DNA of 64,000 nt from Liolophura sinensis. Taxonomy: Eukaryota > Mollusca > Polyplacophora > Chitonida > Chitonidae. Shown here piece by piece: positions 46,364-57,439 of this stretch (position 1 is the first letter of the stretch; every line of letters starts with the position of its first letter). The translations under genes and the position numbers were made by a program. Below the pieces are notes generated by a model. The model saw only the letters and a list, made by a program, of their open reading frames with translations, did no database searches and was not told where the DNA came from. The DNA lies in NCBI RefSeq assembly GCF_032854445.1, contig NC_088295.1, positions 20,695,385 to 20,759,384 of the forward strand. Reading direction: 5' to 3'.

Positions 46364-47302
46364 CTAGAAATTCAGGCTTACCCTAATGAAGGTGACAACG
46401 CTTTTCAGCCCTGATAACGTCAAGGATTCTGAATCGCGCGCAATAACCCTCATGACTCCATTTTGTTTCTGGCACAGGGCTGCGCCAAGTCCCTCGTTGC
46501 AGGCATCAGTGTGAAGCACATAGGGTGCATCATAATCTGGGTAGGCCATTACTCCCGAAGTACATACATGTCCAACAGTGTCTCTAGGGCATTTTGATTT
46601 TTCAACCCTCACTCTATCGTCTCGCTGAAAGAACGCTGTATTCTGTTGGTTTTATTCTTTTTCTTTATTTATGACAGTTGGGAAACTTTCAGGAGATCGT
46701 ACAGAACAGCAGCTTTGCACGAGTCCTGGGCTGTATCTCCGTTAGTAACTCAACAACCCCATAAGCTTCATCAGATCTCCGACTGTCTCTGGTTTCTTAT
46801 CCTTTAGGGCTGATACTGCTTCCTTCTCCTAAGGGTCAAAGATAACGGACTTCCTTCCTGGAAAGCTCACGCTTGCGAGAATTCCCTTTGCTTTCAAACT
46901 TTTCAAGTCTGCTGTGACATCGTCTAAGTGTTTCTCAAATGAAGGACTGTATGTCAGCACATCACCCATATAAGGAATGCATATATCATCCCTCAGGTTC
47001 TCCAGGCACTCATTCGTGTATTACTGGAAGACGGCCGGTGCGTTGGTCAAAACGAAAGGAATGCGCTTAAACTCATACAATCCCCACGGTGTGATAAATG
47101 TCGTAAGTGGTCCACTACTCTCTGATACAAGCCCTTGATGATAGGCCTTAACATGATCTAAAAGGCTAAACCACTTGTTACTTGCAAAGCCGTCCAAGAT
47201 GTCTTGAATCTTGGGAAGTGACTGACGGTTCTGGACAGTCTTTTGGTTAAGCTGGCGGTAATCTGTACACAGGCGTAAACCCCCGTCCCTTTTCAGACAC
47301 AC
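46364..47302 (-). pseudogene. Ty3/gypsy reverse transcriptase and RNase H fragments
   Basis: The frame at 47021-47302 carries RT blocks (GGLRLCTDYRQLNQKT, LLDHVKAYHQG, FITPWGLYEFKRIPF). The frame at 46364-46612 carries the RNase H start (YVLHTDACNEGLGAALCQ). Stops and shifts separate them, and the catalytic YxDD block between them is altered. Confidence 0.88.
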
Positions 47303-47320
47303 ACTATCGGAGAATAATCC

Positions 47321-48558
47321 TTAAATTTCGACTTGGTGATCCAGTGATCCAGTGATCCAAAAAAGGTCAGGTAAGTAGATCTCGACTTCCGTATACAGAG
47401 GGCGGGGAATGGACACATAGTTCTTCTGTACTGGCATATCATCAGTCAGCTGTATGTCCATTTGCAAACCTGGTGCACAGCCGATGTCATTATCATCCTT
47501 AGCGAAGGCATCTGCTTCTTCTCTCAACATTTTCCGGACGACTGATTCTTGTTCCGGGCTTAATCTGTTTCTATCCGCTTCAGTCTTATCGGCACTAGTG
47601 ACGCCTTCATCTGATGGTCTCCATGTAAGAGAGAAAACAGTTCGCACGGGTTCGATATATCCAGGAACCGTCATCCGACTGAGGTAAATTGGATGCTTTG
47701 TCGTGTTTACAGTTGAAACACTCAGATGTCTATTGGATTTGTAAACTTCAATCAAAGTCTGTTGGATTTCTATTCCTTCGGGGAGATTCGTTGCTGGTTC
47801 AAAAAGTATGCACATACCCTCAGCTTCCTCTCCTATCCTCTGAGATTAACATGACCTTGCTGTGGTATCATAATGTGTTTCCTCCCGCTTTTGAGCTCTC
47901 CAAAAGTCTCCAAATCACTGTTCTGAATAAAACTCACTGCAACTTTTGCTTTTTCTGGGGATCCTCCCTTGGAAGTTGAGCTATTGTGCACAGCTCTTGA
48001 TACAACTCGGTTGCTGATTTTTCACAGTAATGGTGGCACAATGTCTGCATTAAACCTGACAGAGTGAGGTTATCCATACGCTCCAGTTACCCCTTAAATC
48101 CAAGGCCAGGACTAAATGTTTGAATGACAAACTCCACTATTTCTTCTTTTCAGCAGCCTCTTTGTAACCCACGATTTACTTCACCTGACAAACTGCTAAT
48201 TGTCAAGTTGGTTTTTTTTTCACTAGGATGTCCTATTTCGCCACTGATATTAAATTCCTTTTTCCACAGAAAAGGTGTGGAAGCTGATCTTCTGTCAATA
48301 ACTGTAATCTTATGACTTTCATCTCCACTTTCCTTGTCCTTTATATCATCACGAATAAATGTCAGGAGATTCGAATACATGTCTTGTCCAGTGTTATCTC
48401 CTTTCTTCTATTTCCAGCAATAGGGCAATGTTGTCTATTATTTGTAGTTTTGTTTCTTCAGACTCTATTGGGATATGCAAGTGATTGCAAATTTTTTCTA
48501 ACTGCTGGACATTGGACTGGTACAATGAAGCTAAAATCTGGCACTTAACTTCTTCCAT
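47321..48558 (-). pseudogene. Ty3/gypsy gag-like and pre-RT region
   Basis: A first frame starts at 48558 and encodes about 54 residues. It is followed by a frame (48150-48380) with LWKKEFNISGEIGHPSEK, then broken frames, then 47321-47815, whose end (DMPVQKNYVSIPRPLYTEVE) precedes the RT. These match gag/pre-RT segments of molluscan and fish gypsy-like elements as I remember them. No protease triad or CCHC knuckle was identified. Confidence 0.65.
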
Positions 48559-48837
48559 TATGAATCAATCAATTCTGATAAACATATACACATGTGAGTA
48601 TGCAATCTTGTCACATACGACAAACATGTATCTATCACAGAACAGTTGTTATGGTATGCATAAACCACAAGACAGCACACTTCACTCATTTATGACAGAC
48701 ATGAACCATGCACTATATACCTATTAGCAGAAAAGATTTGGTCTCACTAGTAACCGTAGATACTTTTAATGGAATCTCAAACCAGTCCTTGTAAGTCCTT
48801 TTATTCAAGTGAGTCACCGTCCTTGTACCACTGTATT

Positions 48838-48992
48838 TTGTTTATTGTCTGTTGTCTCAGTTCAATGTGTCCACCAGAGTTCATTGTCAGTTTCCTGTCT
48901 TGTCCGGATAAAGTTTATTGTTCAAACTGTCCACCATAGTTTATTGTCAGATGTTCTGTTTTACCCACATGAAAACGTTTATTGTTCAATTT
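48838..48992. repeat. ~70-bp imperfect repeat, about 2.3 units
   Basis: The units share TTTATTGTTCAA and TGTCCACCA(T/G)AG followed by T(T/C)ATTGTCAG. They lie just upstream of the gag-like frame and could be part of a leader or an LTR, but no paired copy exists on the other side. Confidence 0.6.
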
Positions 48993-49429
48993 CTCCATGA
49001 ACTCTAGGATCTATGCAACAAAACCGGAATACAGAATGATGATATGGCTGAATGTCTGTCCCCAGCCCGCATACGATACAGAAAGAGGAGTTTCAACACA
49101 CTCAGGAGACGATGATGATAAAAAGGGAAAGTGTATTTTTCAGAGCATTCTCTGCATCACAGGGTGTAGTTATCGGTGTTGTGACATCATCTTGACATTA
49201 AGAACAGAATATTCACGGCTAAGAGTTGCTTTACACACTTTATCTGAAAATATTTTAAAACATGATGAGCCTTTTTGGCTTCCATACTTTCATACATCAA
49301 GAAGTTATGTGTGAATTTATATGAATTTAGAATTACATGCTTACTGAGGTTTTAAGCGCTCTTTCATAATCCATGAGTGAGCATATCTAAACACGATGGT
49401 ACCTCTGGCCTTCCATACTTCTATACATT

Positions 49430-49965
49430 TAGGAAACTCTTCGTGATTAAACCATCAAAGTTACGTGTTTTAACGACTATTTAACAGTCATATAATCTCG
49501 TAGCACGCATGTATGTAACTTGGTCACTATAAGAACAAGAATTAATCCTACTATGATCGTACTGGCTTCCTCTCCGGGGCAGAGGCCGGTGGAAACCCAC
49601 GGCCATCCGGAGGTTGGTGACAGATCTTATACGTTTTCACAGGGCTCTGCCCCGTTTCCCCCAGCCATAATGCTGGTCGCCGTCGTATAAGTGAAATATT
49701 CTTTAGTACGTCGTAAAACACCAATCAGATAAATAAATAAACATTATAATCAGCACAGATAAAACTATGAGATATTGTTACACATATCTCTAAGTTACGA
49801 TGCCATCTCGGCATCCACGTTACAGGTAGTGGCTAGATCCACTTTTTCCCAACTGTTATGCAATATCTTGTAATAACCATGCTATAAAACTTCTACCGAC
49901 ATACACGGGAATAGTTCATGAAATAATTAGTTAAGCGACATATATATGTACGTTACCTGAAATGA
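49430..49965. repeat. duplicated flank segment, copy 2, split by a SINE
   Basis: Homologous to 44,560-44,905 but interrupted at about 49,560-49,745 by a family A SINE. Neighbouring blocks near 49,115-49,180 and 49,975-50,040 (AAAAAGGGAAA, then TGTATTTTTCAG) are also duplicated, so this area has a history of local duplication. Confidence 0.85.
49560..49745 (+). repeat. SINE family A inserted in the duplicated flank
   Basis: ACTGGCTTCCTCTCC, then CCATAATGCTGGTCGCCGTC, GAAATATTCTTTAGTACGTC and an AAATAAATAAA tail. The tRNA head is missing (5' truncated). It postdates the flank duplication because copy 1 lacks it. Confidence 0.85.
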
Positions 49966-50303
49966 ACATAAAAAGGGAAAATGTATTTTTCAGGGCATTC
50001 ACTGCATCGCTGGATGTAAAGATCGGGTTTGTGACGTCATCGATCGAAAATACACTTTATCACACAATCAGTTTTACATACTGTTTCACAAACTGTCTAA
50101 TTTGTTATGATTTATCATGATTGTGGTAATTTGGAGAGGTTTTTTCCATAAATCTAGTAACTATTAAAAACTTTAATCGCTCAAAGACAGCGCTCACAAC
50201 TAACGAATTTTGGGATCTCAGTGATGTCTAAGTCATATTAGTTTCGTACTTGAAAAAAAATCAAGGTAATCCTTATACAGAAATGAATAAAATGACCCTG
50301 TTA

Positions 50304-50427
50304 CGCTAAAACAATGTTCGTTTTTATCAGCTAGGACAATGGTCGTTTTCCTCAACTAGGACAATGTTCGTTTTCCTAAGCTAGGACAAAGTTCTTTTTT
50401 CCCCAGCTAGGGCAATGTTCACTTTCC
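50304..50427. repeat. 25-bp minisatellite, first block, about 5 units
   Basis: The unit is ACAATGTTCGTTTTCCTCAG plus CTAGG. The units are more diverged than in the second block 150 bp away. Confidence 0.9.
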
Positions 50428-50574
50428 CGCAATCTTAAACATGTTTGTAGGAGTCTTAGCTTTAATTGTATATTCCTGTGCCGTGACCACCCCCCTCCCC
50501 CAACATCTTAACAAAGAAAACAAGTAACTGTACTATGTTGTTAGGGACCACCTTCCTTGTTATGTAGTGCTGGA

Positions 50575-50746
50575 TGGCCAATGTTCGTTTTCCTCAGCTG
50601 GAACAATGTTCGTTTTCCTCAGCTAGGACAATGTTCGATTTCCTCAGCCAGGACAATGTTCGTTTTCCTCAGCTAGGACAATGTTCGTTTTCCTCAGCTA
50701 GAACAGTGTTCGTTTCCCTCAACTAAAACAATGTTAATTCTCCCCC
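50575..50746. repeat. 25-bp minisatellite, second block, about 7 units
   Basis: Same unit as 50,304-50,427, with higher identity between neighbours. The sequence between the two blocks is not repetitive. Confidence 0.92.
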
Positions 50747-50749
50747 CAT

Positions 50750-52595
50750 TCCTGAACATGTCTGTAGGAGAAATAAGAATGGGCTGAAATAATGCGTGAA
50801 ACACCCGTCAATCGTCATTTTTTAAGCTGGTGGCTGGTGGAAACGATAAGAATGGGGGTTTCCTGCATAGATATAGGGATCCAGCATCACATACTAGGTA
50901 AAACCGCCATGCACTGCATCATATGCAATTTAGTGTTCATCTGGGGTGAAGAAACCTTCCGTATGTAAAGGAAATGCGACTCTCAAACAAAGATATTTTG
51001 TTGATAATAATATTAAGCCATTAATTTTGCATGCTTACTTTTGTAATTACATTACGCTTGTTTTCGTATCAATTTCGTGATGTTAGCGTATCTATTGATG
51101 CTTGCTGAACTTGTCCATAATTGGGTGGATATGTATGTATTCTTGCATTGTTGAAATCGTATCATTCCTTTGCATTTAAACCATTAGACTGTCGTGTTGT
51201 GCAGTATAAGATAGAAGCAAACCAGCCCTGCGCTCCCACACAGATTTAGATGGGTAAGAGGAAGTCTTCACAATTCCATACAAGATGTTGCAGCCACAAA
51301 TTTCTCAAAAACAGTCTGTGAACGGCGCGCAATGTTTAGAATTAATGCCAAACTGTGAGCTCTTCACGGTAATCTACGACCACTGGCGCCCACCGATGAT
51401 CAAACAACCAAGGTGTACGCTTGCTGACCACGTGCAGGCATAGATGTAATCAGTTACTGGCGATAATGGGTAAACTACGTCATTACAGTATGTCGTCAGA
51501 ATTGCCACTCACACAGCAAAATACACGGCCGAAGAACTTTAGAATAAACGTAGAAGTAGGGGACAACATCTTTCCTCGAGAATAAGTATTCTGTAAGAAA
51601 CCTCACTCTGTGTAATAGAGTAGGATTGCAGTGAATATTGATATGGATGCCGGCTGAAAGGTGTTAACGATGCACATATATAATATTAAAGCAGTAACAA
51701 AGAATGTATATAATACTTGTCTTATATAATATTATATAAATAATGCATATCATTCATCTGCCCTGGAGATATAGTTATTAGCTATAATTAGCTTTAGGAT
51801 ACATGCACTATACATTGAACTTTCACATAGATTCTGTGAAATAGGTGAGCGTGTTTGGAACTGTAGTTTCCTCAGGTGAATCACAGTATCATACTCATGC
51901 CTGACACTGCTTGGGCTCTCACTTTATGCCAGTCAAAAAAAGAGGTAGTATACTCAGATTACCAAATTTCAGTCTGACAACTCACAACATTCTCCGTTAC
52001 TGGTAGTCAGGCTGTCTTGTATTTTCTTGTGTAATATCAAGTATCGGTCTGTACGTCTCGCAGATAAATAACCGACATAACCCATGCAGTTTGGTCATCT
52101 CAGGTGCATGACCCGTTTGAACCGGATCGTGTCTTTCATGTGCACTTCAATAAACCACAGGCGCATGTTAAGTCCTCGTCAGACAAAGTCAGGCCCAATC
52201 GTTGTACCTAGCTCATGTAATGTAAACAAGAAGTAAATCCCACCTCAGTGGCAGCGTTCGTCATCTTTGTACATGAAAATAAACAATTGTGGACGGAACA
52301 TTTTGTTGTACTTATTGTGATCAAATTTGGAAATTTTATCCGGAGTTTATGCCTCAGAATTCAGTTAGCGTCTTAGTTCAGCTTCGGTCAGAATCGTGCC
52401 ATTTGGTCGTTGTCACTAATCCACTCGCACATAATATTAGTAAAACTGAATAAAAGTAAATCAGATTACTGCCTGTAATAACTGGCAATGTAATGCTGAC
52501 AAAATTCCCAGTGTTACAACCTAAGCAGGTTGTGCAGCGTACCTTTGATGATTGAAGGGTCTCCATGGCCAAGGTGTGTAGCGTTCCAGCGCCGT
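50750..52595. other. no gene seen
   Basis: AT-rich, with short frames lacking recognisable motifs. Confidence 0.4.
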
Positions 52596-52790
52596 GCAAT
52601 GACCCATACAGGAACCTGTCACCAATGCAGTCGATGTGAGGTCAAGTTCAGCTCATGCTCGCTTTCTCTCCCGTCGTAAATTAGAAGGTCTGAAGGCAGC
52701 CTGCGGGTGGCCGTGTGTTTCCCCTTGGCTATACACGGTCCTATGTACGAGAGGGGTCAATATACATAACATCAAACACCGACACAATTG
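52596..52790 (+). repeat. SINE family A, diverged
   Basis: CCTGTCACCAATGCAGTCGA, box-B-like GGTCAAGTTCAGCTCATGCT, then GGAAGGTCTGAAGGCAGCCT-like body, truncated before a recognisable 3' end. Confidence 0.65.
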
Positions 52791-52799
52791 GCCAATCAT

Positions 52800-55700
52800 A
52801 ACGGTCAAGCTATAATCTGATTTATATATAGGGTGCTACTGCCTTATCGTCAGTTCCACTATGCTTTTGCAAATTAGCTTTGTTGTTGCAAATTTTACAT
52901 TCTCAGTTCCGAAATGTTCTTTTAGAGGAAGAGAAACGCCAACACGATTTATACTATAACCTCCAACAATCTGGGATTATTATTAATAAGTAAACACTCA
53001 ACCAAATAATACGTTAAGATTTGAGCTTGTCACACTTGTCCTCAGACATGTATGTGACAGGAAGTAAAGGCCTTTGGCCCTATTGTATGTATAGCTTGCC
53101 TTAGTTCCCCCATGGCTGGATCAAGTACGTGTATAGCCCACATATAGCTGTTGCAGCTGAGAATAAGAACTCAGCTGGGCTATATAAAGACGGGGCTGCA
53201 CGTTGTATTTTGTAGTTTATTTTTATTTATAGTTCATATATGTCTCTTTGAAATCTGTTTTGTAATAAGCTGCCTCATTGATTTTAGGAAAATGCATTGC
53301 TGCCTAAAACATGTCGGTCTAAAGCGATGTTCTCTTTTATTCTTTCGGCACGTCACTGTTTCTGCATAGACCTAGTCGTGCCTGTCAAGCAAAGTCGTAC
53401 ATGTACAAGAAGTTCACAAGCACTGTAGCTTAGCAGCTGAGAATATGTGTTTTTAAACAGATTGAAATAGACTTGTGCAGGCGATCATGTCCATTGTAAT
53501 CCTTGTTCTTGATGTAAAATACAAGTTATTCATCTCATGTTAAGACCCTAGTCAAAACATGTAGTTGTCAGTGAGAGATGCTCATCTGTGGCTGCCATAT
53601 TGGCTCTGTGATGGCAAACGACCTGTGATTGGCCAATTAAGTCGGGGATTAAATAAAGATTTTCTCTCCCCCAATTTTTTTTGACCATATCATTTTCTTT
53701 TATCTTCCAAAAAAGATGTTTTCTCTTGCAAAAATATTATTTTCACCATGTCACTTTTACGGTTTTGTAGATAAAGAATAAAACTGTGAAGATATTTGAA
53801 ATTGAACAACGGCAGAGACGTTGCTGAGTGAATGACACCGCCGTCATAATAGACGTATGCTCAGTGTATCCAAAAGTTTCTAACACTGTATACTTCTGTC
53901 TGCTCTGTATAATGTTTCACAAAAGTTGAGGCAGTCAAACATTTGATTTCTTTGTCCTTCGTTGGACAGTATGAACATATGTAGTAAAAGTGTTGGACAG
54001 TAATGACGGCTAGACATGGCACTTTTATAAATATCTAAGAATTTTAGAAGTGACTCATTTGTTAATCATATTCTGGCCAAAAGCACTCCATTTATACTGG
54101 AGAAAAGCTTATTTCCGTTTAGAATTAACTCACACAATTAACGGCCTAACTGAAAGAGAATCAGGAAAGGTATTTCAGTCGTCTATCAGGTAATGAATAT
54201 AGAGGAATAAAGCGTAAAGTAAAATACATTGTAACCGAAAGACAGCTGAGTTTGTTCTCTTAAAATTAGACAGAATAGATTTTAAAACATTTTTTTCTAA
54301 TCTCACATAGTACAAATGAAATATATGCTCACTTATATGCAATAAGATGTTGAAATAGTGTGCTGATGACAGAGGAAATAAGCGAATTTAACATTAATTT
54401 AGTGTAAAACACATAAAACTGATTTGATTTTTAAAGCGTAGAAGTAAATATGTCGTTACACGACGGGATTGGCAATAGCTTCATTTTTAAAGCTCTCACA
54501 TGAATACATTACCCTAAATCCCGTGGGTGTTTAGTTCAAAAAGATAAAGCCTTAACAAAAAGTTAAAGTTCTCGGCATAAGTTCGGGGTGTTGATTTCGC
54601 ACGTCTTAAAAATCTGACGACAAATGTAGGTGGAACATCTACATGGTTAAAGAATAACACGGTTTAGAGATTGCAGGCTGTGACCCTCAGTGTATTCATT
54701 TACATAGCAGTGAGCTTAAAAATGCGATTTAAAAGATATCGCTGGGAAAACCTGGCATTTTTGGTTACCTTGGTACTTGAAATTGGTGTACTAGATATCA
54801 TATTCTGGATACTCCTTTGCCCCATCACTTCGTGATTATTGGGTTAAAGCTTTGAAGGTCTTGAAGAGAGCAAGCAATCAGTGTATCACATGACCGAAAA
54901 TAAAAGAAAATGTTAGAAACGTACAGGTGGCAATTAAAGGATGAAACCATGCACTATATCTAGAACAGATAACATGTGGATAATACGCAAAGAGGCAATG
55001 GTTGTTTTTGTCTGGGTGTTGATTCTACTGATAACATGATGATGTAGATGTGACTGATGGGGCTTTGGCATAAACAGTCTATGTAGGCCATCTACCCATT
55101 GTCACTATGGAATTAGTGTCATGGTGTTTTGAAGTGGAATGACATTGTTCATAATTTGACGTCAAATGAGATGGATGACATAGCAACACGCCAAGTCGCA
55201 GAAATGTTTCAGTGCGTATGCCCTTTAAATGAGTTAAGCCGACGTATAGAGCGAGGCATATGGCTAAGATTATGTTACCCCCTTGGTTGTATTCAAAGCA
55301 CACAAATATTTTTTGAGAAGGCCCTTTGTAGAAAATCTAATCCTATCGTTTGAGCAACGTGTTGTCTGAAAGTATAGCTGAAATGGGCGACCTTATACAT
55401 AATAAGACTTCATGTATATGGTCAAAGATGCATCTCACGTTACACCAGAACGGTGGAATCTGAAAGAAAGGTAACTGTCTTACTACGGAATCGAGAATTT
55501 CCCGTCACGATACAAAATGTACACGGCACAAAGTTAAACCGTATTTTGTAAAAACTTTATGTTCAGTGTGTGCACATCATTATACCACATTATTTGCCGA
55601 CTTGAAAAGTGCATGTGACGTTTCTGCATGTGATTAATACATGTAATAGCCTGGGTTCACATGTAATCATGATTGAACTACATGTATATACTCTACAATA

Positions 55701-56230
55701 ATCAAAGTTCAGTACATATCGCTCTACTTAAAAAAGTTATAGTGTTTACTACCTGAACTTTCGAACTCACAACTAGGGAAAATTCTACAACTGCACAAAT
55801 ACTGCAATCTTCACTATGTCGCCCCAATTCATGTTTTCTCGGTTGTTTTATTTTCGTGCACGACACAAGATAAAAACTTATGTGTGTTTTTTATTATTAT
55901 TAAGCCTTTAACCAAGGCAGAGATAACACGAGGATATACATGTAGTAATGACATAAACGTGGATTTCAAGAGAAAGCTGCGATTTTCGATCACTAAGGAC
56001 CGGTTGATTATCCTCCATACTCGAAATTCTATGTAGTCGACACTGTACAAAATGTATGGTTTACACATCAAAAGTTTTTCTTCATATTTAATGTTTCACA
56101 ATTTTTACGATACACAGATCACGTGTGTATATACATTCTGTATGTTTGTGTTTTGATCAAAAATGAATTTATTTGTATATAACATTAAGTTTTACATATC
56201 ACGGACTTTTTACTTATACCGCAGCATTAC
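52800..56230. other. no gene seen
   Basis: A long AT-rich stretch with no recognised exon, RNA gene or repeat family. Confidence 0.4.
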
Positions 56231-56348
<118 letters not shown>

Positions 56349-56353
56349 CTTAC

Positions 56354-56390
56354 TAATCAGACCATAGTAACTTATACTGAACTTATTCTG

Positions 56391-56460
<70 letters not shown>

Positions 56461-56511
56461 TTTTTTTTTTAATTCAGAATAAGTTCGATATAAGTTACTA
56501 TGGTCTGATTA
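56354..56511. repeat. 41-bp inverted repeat around an (AT)n core
   Basis: The left arm 56354-56394 and right arm 56471-56511 are inverted copies (GACCATAGTAACTTATACTG and its complement), differing only at two adjacent bases. Between them lie about 65 bp of AT repeat and an 11-T run, so the segment can form a very long hairpin or cruciform. Confidence 0.92.
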
Positions 56512-57121
56512 TTAAGGATTTCGTCCCATTTTCTGAATTTAATCTTCTAATTTATTTATATATAGGTCTGCCTTATTGGTGAATGTTTCCCATACATGAA
56601 CAATATGAAGTGTAACTTATGAACAATATAAAGCTTAGCATTGTCAATCAAGCTAGTCTCAGTCAATATCGGGCGATATGAGCAAAAACAGAATTCATGA
56701 AGTGCGGCATGTTGGGTTAATATCTGATCTGTTTCACTTAAATGCAGATACTGTGGCGAAGTGAACAAGATTTCTCGTGCCAAGGACCGCGTATATATTT
56801 CGTCTTACGCACATTTTATACGCACAACTTTGCCCCTCATTCTGCTGTTGTAATATATTTCACTATGACAAGCCGTTTCGATATTTATTCTCTGTTTACA
56901 CGTATGCCCAAAAGAATTGTCCATCTGTCCAATTGTACGTGTATGCACACATATTCTACATATATAGATATGCATGCAGATATGTCTAAAATATGGGGTT
57001 TATTTTTTTATGTGTGCATTTCTTTTATACATGGAAATCTTTTGCATACAGATGTAAAAATAAGTATTCGTTTACTCTACAGACACATGAAGTTTCAAAA
57101 GGTATGGCTTATCGCTAAATA

Positions 57122-57435
57122 TACATTGGTGAGTGAGTGAGTGAGTGTTTGGGGTTTAACGTCGTGCTCAACAAGTTTTCAGCCTCCTTGTTACAGATTT
57201 CCACCGCTCTTTTATCTAGTGCTGCTTCACTGAGACGACTTACTGAAGGCAAGTAAGCGGCCGCGCCCGAGCCATTACACTGATACTGGTCAACCAGTCC
57301 TTGCGCTATCCACTTCAAAGCAAGGAAGTTACAACTTCCTCTTTTAAAGTCTTAGGTGTGACTCGACCCAGGATTGACCCTGGATCTACATCTCCCGAAG
57401 CGGACCCTCTACCAACTGTGCTATTCGGGCCGGCA
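57122..57435 (-). repeat. SINE family B, best copy
   Basis: The plus strand begins GGTGAGTGAGTGAGTGTTTG and TTAACGTCGTGCTCAACAAG. It continues TTTATCTAGTGCTGCTTCAC and ends with a tRNA-like segment, whose minus strand reads GCCGGCCCGAATAGCACAGT, TGGTAGAGGGTCCGCTTC, then a box-B-like arm CAGGGTCAATCCTGGGTCG. The box A region is thus visible as AGCACAGTTGGTAGAG. Confidence 0.88.
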
Positions 57436-57439
57436 TATA

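Larger units (their letters stand above)
45387..48558 (-). mobile_element. decayed Ty3/gypsy retrotransposon, 3' truncated
   Basis: On the minus strand, gag-like, reverse transcriptase, RNase H and integrase pieces follow one another in the Ty3/gypsy order, broken by frameshifts and stops. The element ends abruptly inside the integrase core near 45,387, and no LTR pair or primer-binding site was identified. It lies between Kir paralogue 3 and a duplicate of that gene's 5' flank. Confidence 0.88.

Noticed and set aside
50304-50746. Possible CRISPR-like array of 25-bp repeats
   Set aside because: The units are contiguous without unique spacers, and the genome is eukaryotic.
57370-57435. tRNA-like sequence on the minus strand
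   Set aside because: It is the head of a family B SINE, not a free tRNA gene.
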